DNA from: Nodularia sp. NIES-3585
GTDB taxonomy: Bacteria; Cyanobacteriota; Cyanobacteriia; Cyanobacteriales; Nostocaceae
DNA length: 64,000 bases
Reading direction: 5' to 3'
NCBI RefSeq assembly: GCF_002218065.1
Contig: NZ_BDUB01000001.1
Span: 445,567 to 509,566 of the forward strand
Each line of letters starts with the position of its first letter. Within the stretch, counting starts at the first letter, position 1. A model generated the notes under the pieces. The model ran no database searches and had not been told where the DNA came from. It saw only the letters and a program-made list of their open reading frames with translations. Shown one piece after another: positions 1 to 12,615 of this stretch. The translations under genes and the position numbers were made by a program.

Positions 1-930
1 ATTGCACCATTTCTCAAACTAGTTCAAGTTCAGGAGCGTCTGACATCGGAACTGGGACATCGCCCGTCTTTGGAAAGGTGGGCTACTACTGCTGGTATAG
101 AACTGGCGGATCTCAAACCTACTTTAGCAAATGGCAAGCGTCGCTGGGCGGAAATTGCTAAATTAACAGTAGAAGAACTAGAGCAAGTGCAATCCCAAGG
201 ACTTCGTGCCAAAGAACACATGATCAAGGCGAATCTGCGCTTGGTCGTGTCGGTTGCTAAGAAGTATCAAAATCGCGGTTTAGAATTATTAGATTTAGTT
301 CAAGAAGGGACTTTAGGCTTAGAACGAGCCGTAGAAAAATTTGACCCGACTAAGGGATATCGCTTTAGCACTTACGCTTATTGGTGGATTCGTCAGGGAA
401 TTACGCGAGCGATCGCTACTTCTAGTCGCACAATTCGCTTACCTGTTCATATTACAGAAAAGCTGAATAAAATTAAAAAAGCTCAACGCAAAATTGCTCA
501 AGAAAAAGGTCGCACTCCCACCTTAGAAGATTTAGCAATTGAGTTAGAAATGACACCAATTCAAGTGCGAGAAGTGTTGCTCAGAGTACCGCGTTCCGTC
601 TCTCTGGAAACAAAAGTAGGCAAAGATAAAGACACTGAGTTAGGGGAATTACTAGAAACCGACTGTGTAACCCCAGAAGAGATGTTAATGCGAGAATCTT
701 TACAAAAAGACTTGCATAGTCTGTTGGCAGATTTAACTAGCCGTGAGCGTGATGTCATTCTCATGCGCTTTGGTTTGTCTGATGGTCATCCTTACTCCTT
801 AGCCGAAATTGGTCGCGCTCTTGATTTGTCACGAGAACGAGTTCGTCAAATTGAATCGAAAGCTTTACAAAAGCTCCGCCAACCCAAACGACGCAATCTG
901 ATCCGCGATTATTTAGAATCTCTGAGTTAG
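1..930 (+). CDS. sigC: Group 2 sigma-70 factor, SigC-like (5' end outside window)
   Basis: An alternative primary-like sigma factor that directs RNA polymerase to promoters. The frame is open from base 1, so the N-terminus (region 1.2) is cut off. Visible parts in order: core-binding region 2.1-2.2, region 2.3-2.4 ([19 protein letters not shown]), region 3, and region 4.2 with the helix-turn-helix [19 protein letters not shown]. The short spacing and missing region 1.1 fit group 2. The SigC assignment rests on position: in Anabaena PCC 7120 sigC lies directly upstream of furA in the same direction, as here. Sequence alone would not separate SigC from other group 2 paralogues. Confidence 0.85.
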   Translation: MAPFLKLVQVQERLTSELGHRPSLERWATTAGIELADLKPTLANGKRRWAEIAKLTVEELEQVQSQGLRAKEHMIKANLRLVVSVAKKYQNRGLELLDLVQEGTLGLERAVEKFDPTKGYRFSTYAYWWIRQGITRAIATSSRTIRLPVHITEKLNKIKKAQRKIAQEKGRTPTLEDLAIELEMTPIQVREVLLRVPRSVSLETKVGKDKDTELGELLETDCVTPEEMLMRESLQKDLHSLLADLTSRERDVILMRFGLSDGHPYSLAEIGRALDLSRERVRQIESKALQKLRQPKRRNLIRDYLESLS

Positions 931-977
931 TCATGAATTGCTTGCTATTGGCATTCGACAGTTTCAAGTCAAGCAAA

Positions 978-1010
978 ATATCTAAGAGGTCTAACATATC
1001 TCTTAGATAT
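978..1010. terminator. Hairpin between sigC and furA
   Basis: An 11-bp perfect inverted repeat (arms 978-988 and 1000-1010, 11-nt loop) is enclosed by a second 7-bp perfect pair (958-964 with 1014-1020). It lies 48 bp after the sigC stop. No T-run follows, so it is not a classical intrinsic terminator. It may stabilise the sigC mRNA 3' end or attenuate read-through into furA. Confidence 0.5.
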
Positions 1011-1148
1011 CCGACTGTCGAAGTGAGGATTTCACATTTTTGAGCTTTAGTCTCTGGATTGAACCTATTTGAAATTGAAGAATTATTTTGATTTATTTAA
1101 TAAATGTTCGCAATAAGAGAAGATTGTTGCAAATTGCCGCCAAAATTT

Positions 1149-1166
1149 GTTATATTCTCAATTAAT
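1149..1166 (+). promoter_or_regulatory. Possible -10 / Fur-box region of furA
   Basis: The AT-rich stretch upstream of furA has TATATT (candidate -10) and a sequence that on the minus strand reads ATTGAGAATATAAC, loosely like an iron box. FurA of Anabaena is known to autoregulate. The match is weak and was judged by eye. Confidence 0.3.
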
Positions 1167-1189
1167 AGGCTTTGTTGAGAAAAATTAGT

Positions 1190-1645
1190 ATGACTGTTTA
1201 CACATCTACTTCACTCAAGGCAGAACTGAATGATCGAGGCTGGCGTTTAACTCCCCAGCGCGAAACAATTCTACACATTTTTCAAGAACTTCCGCAAGGT
1301 GAACATCTGAGTGCTGAGGATCTTTATCATCGACTAGAAAGTGATGGGGAAGGTATTAGTCTTTCTACTATCTATCGGACGTTGAAATTGATGGCACGCA
1401 TGGGGATTTTGCGGGAGTTAGAACTGGGAGAGGGACATAAACATTACGAAATCAACCAGCCCTACCCCCATCATCACCACCATTTAATTTGTGTTAAATG
1501 TAACGCGACTATTGAGTTTAAAAACGACTCTATTTTAAAAATAGGCTCAAAAACTGCTCAAAAAGAAGGGTTTCACCTGCTGGACTGTCAAATGACAATC
1601 CACGCAGTTTGTCCTAAGTGTCAACGGGCGCTAATGCCTTTGTAG
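1190..1645 (+). CDS. furA: Ferric uptake regulator FurA
   Basis: A Fur-family repressor that binds iron boxes when loaded with metal and, in Anabaena, also senses haem and redox state. The 151-residue product has an N-terminal winged helix (TPQRETILHIF; LSTIYRTLKLMARMGILREL), the HHHHH metal region around residue 90, and two CxxC pairs (CVKC, CPKC) plus one further Cys, five in all as described for Anabaena FurA. An in-frame TTG lies 18 bp upstream at 1172; I chose the ATG at 1190 because it gives the MTVYT start and 151-residue length of FurA. It follows sigC and converges on the peptidoglycan-binding gene 59 bp away. Confidence 0.93.
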   Translation: MTVYTSTSLKAELNDRGWRLTPQRETILHIFQELPQGEHLSAEDLYHRLESDGEGISLSTIYRTLKLMARMGILRELELGEGHKHYEINQPYPHHHHHLICVKCNATIEFKNDSILKIGSKTAQKEGFHLLDCQMTIHAVCPKCQRALMPL

Positions 1646-1704
1646 CCACTGGATGAGATACCTAACCAGTTGGGAAACCATATGTTTGACATCGAGAGCG
1701 GATC

Positions 1705-2946
1705 TTAAAAACGTCCGCTTCTGATATCACTCAGACTGATTCCGTAAAATTCTTGGGCTTGCTTAATGGCTCTTTTGGTATCATCCGCCATCACACCGTT
1801 GAGGTGGCCTTGATAGAAACCTTTTTCTTGCAGTCGCCTTTGCATTTCCAAGACACTAAATTCACCTTGGGGAGCAGTACCAATTACGGTATATAATTTA
1901 GCTCTAGTGGTGGGTCCAGCTATACCACTTGCAGCTAAGTAATTAGCTGCTTGAAACCGACGTACAGCATCGGCAGTATGAGAACCAAAGTATCCATTTG
2001 GTGTTCCATTCAGATATCCGGCTTGGCTCAAATTTTGTTGAAGCAGTCTTACGGCTTCGCCACTATGTCCTATAGTCAGATTTTCTCGATCAACTGTCTG
2101 TCTGGGAGCAGAAACTCCTCCACCAACACCCGCAGGGGGCAATTTGCTGGCTGTTGCTGGGCCGACAATGCCATCAATTTCTAATTTATAAGCTTCTTGG
2201 AACCGTTTGACAGCTTCTTCCGTAATTGGTCCAAATACTCCTGTGGGATTACCGGAATAGAAACCTGCGACTCTCAAACGTTCTTGTAAAATCCTGACCT
2301 CTTCCCCCTCATCTCCTTTGACAAGCAAGTTAGAAATACGGGATGTATTTGGAGTTGCTACAGCAGTAATTGTTGTAGTTGTCATGCTTGCATTGGTGGC
2401 TCTGGGAGGTTGTGGTTGATTGCTAGTATTAATTGTGGCAAATGGTGTACTGGCAGTAGTGAGTATTGGCACTTGTAGATTGCTATGAATGATTGTCGGA
2501 ACTGCTGTATTCCCATGACTCGCTATGGGAGCTTGGTAACTGGGTTGTTGTGTCAGCAAGCTTTCTAATTTTTGCCTTGTCCTGACTCCGACAATGCCAT
2601 CAACTGCTAAACCATGAGCCTGTTGAAAACGCCGAACAGCATCTTCTGTGGGGAAGTCATAGACTTGTGTGATGTTACCTCCATAAAAGCCTGCTTGTTG
2701 CAACTGTTCTTGGAGATTCTTGACAGAAGGGCCTTGATCTCCTCGTTCTAGTGCTAAAACGCTGCTGACCGAACTAAGAATAGACAAGGCGATCGCTAGG
2801 GGTAACAAATGCTTCCACGCTCTACTTGAAAACCGTTTCCAGTCTGGTGCAGATGCTTGATTTAATAAAGCACTCAGGGATACCAATTGACTGGATGCGT
2901 CGTTTTCATAGGCATCAGCTAAATGAAAATAAGCCAGGTTGTCCAT
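1705..2946 (-). CDS. Membrane-anchored peptidoglycan-binding repeat protein
   Basis: A 413-residue protein with a cytoplasmic N-terminus, one membrane segment at about residues 45-66, then PG_binding_1 modules: about 68-112, 207-253, 277-340 and a shorter fourth at about 355-405, each with the VxxLQxxLxxAGFYxG...AVxxFQ pattern. Pro/Thr-rich linkers separate them. It probably attaches to cell-wall glycan in the periplasm; no hydrolase domain is present. It is convergent with furA. In Anabaena PCC 7120 the equivalent gene alr1690 reads through into an antisense furA RNA. It starts 18 bp after the cobN stop on the same strand, so both may share a transcript. Confidence 0.85.
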   Translation of the reverse strand: MDNLAYFHLADAYENDASSQLVSLSALLNQASAPDWKRFSSRAWKHLLPLAIALSILSSVSSVLALERGDQGPSVKNLQEQLQQAGFYGGNITQVYDFPTEDAVRRFQQAHGLAVDGIVGVRTRQKLESLLTQQPSYQAPIASHGNTAVPTIIHSNLQVPILTTASTPFATINTSNQPQPPRATNASMTTTTITAVATPNTSRISNLLVKGDEGEEVRILQERLRVAGFYSGNPTGVFGPITEEAVKRFQEAYKLEIDGIVGPATASKLPPAGVGGGVSAPRQTVDRENLTIGHSGEAVRLLQQNLSQAGYLNGTPNGYFGSHTADAVRRFQAANYLAASGIAGPTTRAKLYTVIGTAPQGEFSVLEMQRRLQEKGFYQGHLNGVMADDTKRAIKQAQEFYGISLSDIRSGRF

Positions 2947-2964
2947 ATCTGTTTCCTACACCAA

Positions 2965-6864
<3,900 letters not shown>

Positions 6865-6938
6865 AATCTTGTATTACTGTCTTAAACTGTTGGTTAGAAA
6901 ACATTAGCATTGAGCAACTTATTACCAGACCATTGAAA

Positions 6939-8795
6939 ATGCTTAGTTCTCCTGATTTGAGTTTTTCTCGAAACTTGCCTTTAGTTGTATTTAATCAGCT
7001 TGGGGAATTATTACAACAGATGGCTCAAGTAGTAGGAACTACTGCACTGGTAATCACAGAAGCTGTCTTGGCAAGGGTTGATATACCAATAGAGTGGCAG
7101 AGTCAAAGATTTACGCTGGTGATTTCTGAGCAGTTTAGCGCACTTTTGCTAGGGACGCAGGAGCGGGAGAAAGGAGAAAATTGCACAGAATTAAATACTA
7201 GCTTGACATTTAATTGCGAAGCGATCGCTTTGTTTGTCTCTCAGTTGAGAGACTTGTTTGAGAGTCATTCCTCTACACATCAAAATCTGGAATCCTATCG
7301 TCAAGCGCTCAAACCAAATGATCTCCAGATCCAAACTAAATTTACGCTGTTGTTATTAGAGTATATCTTGCCACAGCCAAGTGAGGAAACTACAGAACCT
7401 GAAGTTTATTCCTCTCACCCTGGGGAAGATGGCTGGAAAAACAGAATGCAGCGAGAGCAACTGTTAAATCAGGTGAGGACGGAAATCCGCCAAAGCTTAG
7501 ATTTGCCAATGATTATGGCGACAGCAATTGACCTAGTAAGGGAGTTTTTGCAACTAGACAGATTAGTAGTATATAAATTGAGTCCTTCGGGAGTCAAGAG
7601 TCAAAAAAACCCAACCCAACCTCTTGGGGGTTGTATTGTCCACGAAGCCCGCTCTCAAAATGCCATTTCATCGGTGTTGTATGATCAGGAAGAAACTTGC
7701 TTTAACCGTAATTCCACCTGCTGGGAAAAGTATCGCCAAGGATTTACTTTAGTTGTTGATGACGTAGAAAAAACTTATGCTCTAGAAGAGTGTTTGTTGA
7801 ATTTTTTAAGAAACAACCAAGTTAGGGCAAAGTTAGTAGCACCAATTATATTTGCACAAAAGCTGTGGGGGCTGGTGATTGCTCATCAATGTCACACTCC
7901 ACGACAATGGACTGAAGACGAAAAAAGCTTACTAACTACCATAGCTGAACAATTAGCGATCGCTATTCATCAATCTGAGTTAAAGCAATCTCTCCAAGAC
8001 GTGACACGCACACTCACCGCCGAAAAACAAACTCTGGAAAAACGCGTCATTGAGCGGACAATGGCTTTGAGAGAGGCTTTACTGGCTGCTGAAGCTGCTA
8101 GCCGCCTCAGAAATGAATTTCTCGCTACCATCAGCCATGAATTGCTTACGCCTTTAACCTACGTGATCGGTATGTCTTCCACTTTATTACGTTGGCCTTT
8201 GGGAGAATTAAGTCAACGCCAACGCGATTACCTGCAAACAATCCACGATAGTGGTGAACATTTATTAGAACTAATTAATGACATCCTCGATTTATCCCAA
8301 ATTGAGGCGGGGAAAACAGTATTAAATATTACAACATTTTCTTTAACCGAGACAGCAAACAGTGCCGTAGAATCACTATTAAAAAAAGCCGACAGCAAAC
8401 AAATCAATCTGCAACTGGATTTACAAATCGATCCCCAACGCGATCGCTTTACCGCCGATGCGGGACGAATAGGACAAATTATCTGGAATCTCTTAACTAA
8501 TGCCATTAAGTTTACCCCAGAAGGTGGCAGTGTCACCTTGCGGATTTGGGTAGAAGATAATACCGCTATCTTTCAAGTCGAAGATACTGGAATTGGCATT
8601 CCTGAAGCACAATTACCACTACTGTTTGAGAAATTTCAACAACTCGATACACCCTATCGCCGCAGCTACGAAGGTACGGGACTCGGTTTAGCTTTAACCA
8701 AACAACTTGTAGAACTGCATCGGGGTCGAATTGAAGTAGAATCTACTGTAGCCATTGGTTCAATTTTCACTGTATGGATACCAGCCCAACTCTGA
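6939..8795 (+). CDS. GAF-domain sensor histidine kinase
   Basis: A soluble hybrid-free two-component kinase of 618 residues from the ATG at 6939 (a TTG lies 6 bp upstream). An unrecognised N-terminal region of about 165 residues is followed by a GAF domain (about 170-345), a helical linker, a HisKA dimerisation domain with H-box ISHELLTPLTYVIG, and an HATPase domain with N-box IIWNLLTNAIKFTPEGG, G1 VEDTGIGIPEA and G2 GTGLGLALTKQL. The H-box has Leu where Arg is usual. The GAF domain lacks an obvious CH or DxCF bilin-binding motif, so chromophore binding is not supported. No response regulator is adjacent; the stimulus is unknown. Confidence 0.88.
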   Translation: MLSSPDLSFSRNLPLVVFNQLGELLQQMAQVVGTTALVITEAVLARVDIPIEWQSQRFTLVISEQFSALLLGTQEREKGENCTELNTSLTFNCEAIALFVSQLRDLFESHSSTHQNLESYRQALKPNDLQIQTKFTLLLLEYILPQPSEETTEPEVYSSHPGEDGWKNRMQREQLLNQVRTEIRQSLDLPMIMATAIDLVREFLQLDRLVVYKLSPSGVKSQKNPTQPLGGCIVHEARSQNAISSVLYDQEETCFNRNSTCWEKYRQGFTLVVDDVEKTYALEECLLNFLRNNQVRAKLVAPIIFAQKLWGLVIAHQCHTPRQWTEDEKSLLTTIAEQLAIAIHQSELKQSLQDVTRTLTAEKQTLEKRVIERTMALREALLAAEAASRLRNEFLATISHELLTPLTYVIGMSSTLLRWPLGELSQRQRDYLQTIHDSGEHLLELINDILDLSQIEAGKTVLNITTFSLTETANSAVESLLKKADSKQINLQLDLQIDPQRDRFTADAGRIGQIIWNLLTNAIKFTPEGGSVTLRIWVEDNTAIFQVEDTGIGIPEAQLPLLFEKFQQLDTPYRRSYEGTGLGLALTKQLVELHRGRIEVESTVAIGSIFTVWIPAQL

Positions 8796-8796
8796 A

Positions 8797-8820
8797 TGGG
8801 GAGTGGGGAATGGGGAGTGG
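8797..8820. repeat. Short heptamer STRR (TGGGGAG/TGGGGAA)
   Basis: Three units and a partial one begin two bases after the histidine kinase stop codon. Confidence 0.85.
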
Positions 8821-8834
8821 TTGAAAATCCGAAA

Positions 8835-8876
8835 TCTAAAATCTAAAATCTAAAATCTAAAATCTAAAATCTAAAA
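8835..8876. repeat. Heptamer STRR TCTAAAA x 6
   Basis: Six perfect TCTAAAA units end 4 bp before the ATG of the next gene and occupy the place where a ribosome binding site would be. The same heptamer occurs in short runs around 31950-31990 and 33155-33181. Confidence 0.95.
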
Positions 8877-8880
8877 TTCT

Positions 8881-10392
8881 ATGACAGTTGGGTTGCAAGC
8901 AAAACGCGTGGTAGTTGTCGGTGCTGGTTGGGCTGGTTTAGGTGCAACCTACCATTTGGCAAAACAAGGGTATGATGTCACACTTTTAGAAGCTGGTTCC
9001 TACCCTGGTGGATTAGTCGCCGGATGGAAAACCACAGCCGGAAAATCTGTAGAAGCGGGGATTCATGGCTTTTGGTATCCGTACAGAAATATTTTTGCCC
9101 TAATTAATCAATTAGAAATTAATCCCTTTACTACCTGGACACGTTCCGCCCAATATTCGCCTGCGGGATTAGAAGTTGAATCACCAATTTTCCAAGATTT
9201 ACCGCGACTCCCCGCGCCTCTAGGTACTTTTGTTTATCCCAAATTTCAGCGATTACCATTAATAGACCGGATCAGCGCCTTGCCTTTGCTTTATTCTGTT
9301 GTGGATTTTGATAATTCTGACGAAGCTTGGCGGCGTTATGATTTTGTCACAGCCCGTGAATTATTCAAAGATTTTGGCGTTTCTGCCCGACTTTACAAAG
9401 AAGCCTTTGAACCAATGTTATTAGTGGGCTTATTTGCCCCAGGTGAACAATGTTCAGCCGCCGCCACATTAGGAATGCTGTACTTTTTTATTCTGGCGCA
9501 TCAAGCTGATTTTGATGTGGTTTGGTGTCGAGGAACAGTCGGGGAAAAAATATTTCGCCCTTGGGTGGAAAAAATAGAAAAAGCTGGTGCAAAAGTGTTA
9601 CCCCAAAAACCAGTAACTGACTTAATTGTTGATAGTCAGAATCAAGCCAAGGGTGTAGTTTGTGGTGATGAAGTATTTGATGCCGATGCTGTAATTTTTG
9701 CAGTGGGTGTCACAGGGATGAAAAAAATTGTTGCCAATAGCCCCAGTTTACAAAGCCGGGAAGAGTTCCGAAATTTAAGCAATTTAGGCGCAATTGACGT
9801 TTTAGCCACCCGTTTATGGTTTGACCGCAAAATTGAGGTTCCTCGTCCTTCTAATGCTTGCTTTGGCTTTGATGCCACCACAGGATGGACATTTTTTGAT
9901 TTAAATGCTCTACATGATGAGTATAAAAATGAGCCGGGAACGGTGATTGAAGTTGATTTCTATCATGCCAATCAGTTTCTGAATATGAGTGATGCAGATA
10001 TCATCACCAAAGTCAAGGATTATTTAACAACTTGTGTCCCCGCCTTTGCCAAAGCTGAAATAATTGATAGCAGTGTAATTCGCTTACCTAATGCCGTGAC
10101 TCACTTTGCCCCTGGTAGCTATCGCTATATGTTGCCAGCTAAGACCAGTTTTGAGAATGTATTTATGAGTGGTGATTGGATTGTCAATCGTCACGGTTCT
10201 TGGTCGCAGGAGAAGGCTTATGTGACAGGTTTAGAAGCGGCAAATTTAGCGGTATCCTATTTAGGTCAGGGTCAGCCTGCTGAGATTCTACCTGTAGAAG
10301 AGGACGAAGCGCACATTCAAATGGCGCGATCGCTCAACCAAAATATGCGCGACTTGGGTAAATGTGTTTTGCCTGAGTTTTGGTTGCCTTGA
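8881..10392 (+). CDS. FAD-dependent amine-oxidase/phytoene-desaturase-like oxidoreductase
   Basis: A flavoprotein of 503 residues. The N-terminus has the FAD-binding Rossmann motif VVVVGAGWAGLGATYHLAKQ and then LLEAGSYPGGLVAGW, typical of carotenoid desaturases/isomerases and flavin amine oxidases. The C-terminus has the matching FAD motif NVFMSGDWIVNRHGSWSQEK. It is therefore probably a carotenoid or isoprenoid redox enzyme of the CrtI/CrtP/CrtH superfamily, but is not one of the standard enzymes I recognise, and the substrate is unknown. There is no Shine-Dalgarno sequence; a TCTAAAA tandem repeat fills the leader. No carotenoid genes are adjacent. Confidence 0.8.
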   Translation: MTVGLQAKRVVVVGAGWAGLGATYHLAKQGYDVTLLEAGSYPGGLVAGWKTTAGKSVEAGIHGFWYPYRNIFALINQLEINPFTTWTRSAQYSPAGLEVESPIFQDLPRLPAPLGTFVYPKFQRLPLIDRISALPLLYSVVDFDNSDEAWRRYDFVTARELFKDFGVSARLYKEAFEPMLLVGLFAPGEQCSAAATLGMLYFFILAHQADFDVVWCRGTVGEKIFRPWVEKIEKAGAKVLPQKPVTDLIVDSQNQAKGVVCGDEVFDADAVIFAVGVTGMKKIVANSPSLQSREEFRNLSNLGAIDVLATRLWFDRKIEVPRPSNACFGFDATTGWTFFDLNALHDEYKNEPGTVIEVDFYHANQFLNMSDADIITKVKDYLTTCVPAFAKAEIIDSSVIRLPNAVTHFAPGSYRYMLPAKTSFENVFMSGDWIVNRHGSWSQEKAYVTGLEAANLAVSYLGQGQPAEILPVEEDEAHIQMARSLNQNMRDLGKCVLPEFWLP

Positions 10393-10396
10393 TTCA

Positions 10397-10440
10397 GTGC
10401 TGAGTGCAGTACCTTGTGGACAATTTTTTAACTCAGCACT
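10397..10440. repeat. Inverted repeat AGTGCTGAGT / ACTCAGCACT
   Basis: Perfect 10-bp arms at 10397-10406 and 10431-10440 lie just after the flavoprotein stop. No T-run follows the second arm. It may be a weak terminator or a dispersed repeat. The rest of 10441-10704 holds no gene I can support. Confidence 0.55.
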
Positions 10441-10704
10441 CTTGATTACAGCCGCCAGACGGGAGTGTTAAGAGAGCAAATGCAAGATTTATCAGTAAAC
10501 CAAAAAGTTTTTTTGAAGCCTTGCCATGCGGACATTTCAGATAAATGCAGGCATACCACAAAACAACGTATTAGTGAGCATTTTAGCCGATGGCACTAGT
10601 AACCTAAAGGCGATCGCTCTTAAACTAATGCTACTTACCTCTTTGTTCACGAGGGCTGTAACCCTTGTTTTTACGTTAGTTTCCCAAAGTTTGTGGTTTA
10701 CTGT

Positions 10705-11145
10705 TTATTTTGCTCTTTGCCGCATATATTGTCCACTGAGTCCTTGCTGAATCCAGTTTAAGCACTCATATTCAGAGTTAAATAATTTGGGGGCGGCAAT
10801 ATTATTCAACAGTTCTGGTGGATAATGGTCGTAAAAATATTTACCCCCTTCTTGAAAGATGATAATCAAGTTATTGCCGTATACATAGCGAGACTTAAAA
10901 TTATCTCCCTGATTGACAAACTCTGAATTTTGGTCAATATGTTCTTTAGCAATATCAACAATATTATTGCTGCTATTGCCATAGATTTCGGCTGGATTCT
11001 CTGCTTTATGAAATTTGCTTCCACGCCCAATTTCCGACAAAAGTTTGTACGAATAAATTTCGTAGTTATCCGCTTTGCCAAAAACAAATGGAATGATGAG
11101 ATATCCTTTGTATGAAACTGATTTTTCATAAATAAGACGACTCAT
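10705..11145 (-). CDS. Hypothetical protein, 146 aa
   Basis: I do not recognise the family. The ATG at 11145 is preceded by a near-perfect ribosome binding site (AAAGGAGG, 6 bp spacing), which strongly supports translation. The protein is soluble, without signal or membrane segment, rich in Tyr, Asn and Ile, and ends with a Trp-containing helix (ECLNWIQQGLSGQYMRQRAK). It could be a small immunity-type or regulatory protein, but nothing seen proves that. The gene is AT-rich like the next gene upstream on the same strand, suggesting both arrived together. Confidence 0.65.
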   Translation of the reverse strand: MSRLIYEKSVSYKGYLIIPFVFGKADNYEIYSYKLLSEIGRGSKFHKAENPAEIYGNSSNNIVDIAKEHIDQNSEFVNQGDNFKSRYVYGNNLIIIFQEGGKYFYDHYPPELLNNIAAPKLFNSEYECLNWIQQGLSGQYMRQRAK

Positions 11146-11227
11146 CTTAGCCTCCTTTGAATAACTGCTTATTTCACCGCGATCGCCTCAATTCCACACC
11201 AAAAATTATTTGTGGTAATAATCATTA

Positions 11228-12181
11228 TCACCCTTTTATAGCCATTCTTGCGCCAATCAATATCCTTTCCTTATAACTAGCATTTTCTACCTGCTTCCAT
11301 TGCAATGGACTGACTTGTTCATGATCATAATTATCAATCATTTTTTGATAAATTGGTTGAATCCACTGTTTACCTGAACCAGCACAATGGACTACTGCTG
11401 CATCACCAATCAGAGATTCAATAGTTTTTAAATCGGAAACACCGTTATATCTTCTAAAATATGTTGTTTTATTTAATCTAACTTCTGCCGCTGTTCTTTT
11501 CTTAAACCCGCCGATTACACAGGCATCTTTACCTTCAAAAATTCCTTTACTCTCTATTCTACCTGCTAATAATGCCCAACAAGTTTGCTCTAACCACCAT
11601 ATATTTTTGGTTTTCAAAAAATATTTTTTGGCTATATATTCAAGATAATTCAAATCAATGATAGCAGGATCAAAATAAATAAACCCAGAATTAAGTCCAG
11701 TTACAATTGGATGTCTCAATGGAACCTGCCAGCTTCCACCATATCCGGGAATTTCGTCTATGCAAAATAACAGAGATGGAGCATCGCTTGGTAGGATAAA
11801 TCTTCTTGTAAAGATAACATCTGAATCAACAAAGAGCATTTTTTTCTCTGTAAAAAAGATAGATGTATCAATAATTTTTTTGAATAGAATAGATTTTTTA
11901 CGAATCTCATGAATAGCAGGATAATTGCTCAAAATCGAGTTTACTGCTGCATCTACATCTATTTCAGGAGCAACTATGAATCCCATAGAAGCTATTTTTT
12001 CTTTACTTTCTATACTTAAACTGCCATCATTTATGATATATATAGGATATGGTAATTTTGCTAAATTCCAGCTTTCTGTACAAAAACTAAACCATTTTTT
12101 TTTGAACAAGTATTCTCCCAATAAAGTAACGATTATAGTTTGATTATTCACAGGTAAAAAAGAATCATTACTATTAGTCAT
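11228..12181 (-). CDS. Putative glycosyltransferase (GT-A fold, DxD)
   Basis: A 317-residue protein. A short beta-alpha N-terminal part leads to KKMLFVDSDVIFTRRF, a DxD-type metal/nucleotide-sugar motif (DSD), then HPIVTGLNSGFIYFDP and a WLEQTCWALLAG segment, as in GT-A glycosyltransferases of the GT8-like type. A late His (AVVHCAGSGKQW) resembles the C-terminal metal ligand of that fold. The ATG is preceded by AGGGGA. It probably decorates a polysaccharide or lipid; donor and acceptor are unknown. AT content is visibly higher than in the flanking genes, which hints at transfer. Confidence 0.6.
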   Translation of the reverse strand: MTNSNDSFLPVNNQTIIVTLLGEYLFKKKWFSFCTESWNLAKLPYPIYIINDGSLSIESKEKIASMGFIVAPEIDVDAAVNSILSNYPAIHEIRKKSILFKKIIDTSIFFTEKKMLFVDSDVIFTRRFILPSDAPSLLFCIDEIPGYGGSWQVPLRHPIVTGLNSGFIYFDPAIIDLNYLEYIAKKYFLKTKNIWWLEQTCWALLAGRIESKGIFEGKDACVIGGFKKRTAAEVRLNKTTYFRRYNGVSDLKTIESLIGDAAVVHCAGSGKQWIQPIYQKMIDNYDHEQVSPLQWKQVENASYKERILIGARMAIKG

Positions 12182-12615
12182 ATTGTTGTCCCCTATCTTA
12201 TTATTACAAAAGTTTTCAAATCAGACATACTCTCAGAAAAATACTAAATCAATATTATAATCACCAAATTTAGCTCTGCGAATCTTTTGTAAACCTGCTT
12301 GGCTCAATTCCACAGACAATGGATTTTAATCATACATTCAAAGATGTGTGTTACCACCTAAGCAATTCTTGGATAAAACTCAATATATCTCTTTGACGAT
12401 GCTCCCTACCCAGGGAAGTTGTTCCCATACAATCATGGGCAGCTTCGGGAGTATAATATATGTTTAAAATATATGCTGAAAAGATACTCCCCACTTGGAG
12501 ATGTCTATCAAAATTAGTTAACTCGCAACAAAATTTCTATCCGCTTGTATATTCGATTACATGGGAGTCGTACAGAATTTTTATGTTTTGATAAACCTGT
12601 AACAATATTACCATA
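12182..12615. other. Intergenic region without a supported gene
   Basis: An AT-rich stretch of 434 bp upstream of the glycosyltransferase and downstream of panE. I see no ORF, tRNA or strong hairpin with a T-run. Confidence 0.6.

Noticed and set aside
8101-8200. Leu for Arg in the histidine-kinase H-box as loss of function
   Set aside because: The phospho-His, Glu and TP of the box are intact and the position varies in cyanobacterial kinases.
10526-10750. 74-codon plus-strand frame as a membrane peptide gene
   Set aside because: No ribosome binding site, overlap with the better supported minus-strand gene at 10705-11145, and composition not protein-like.
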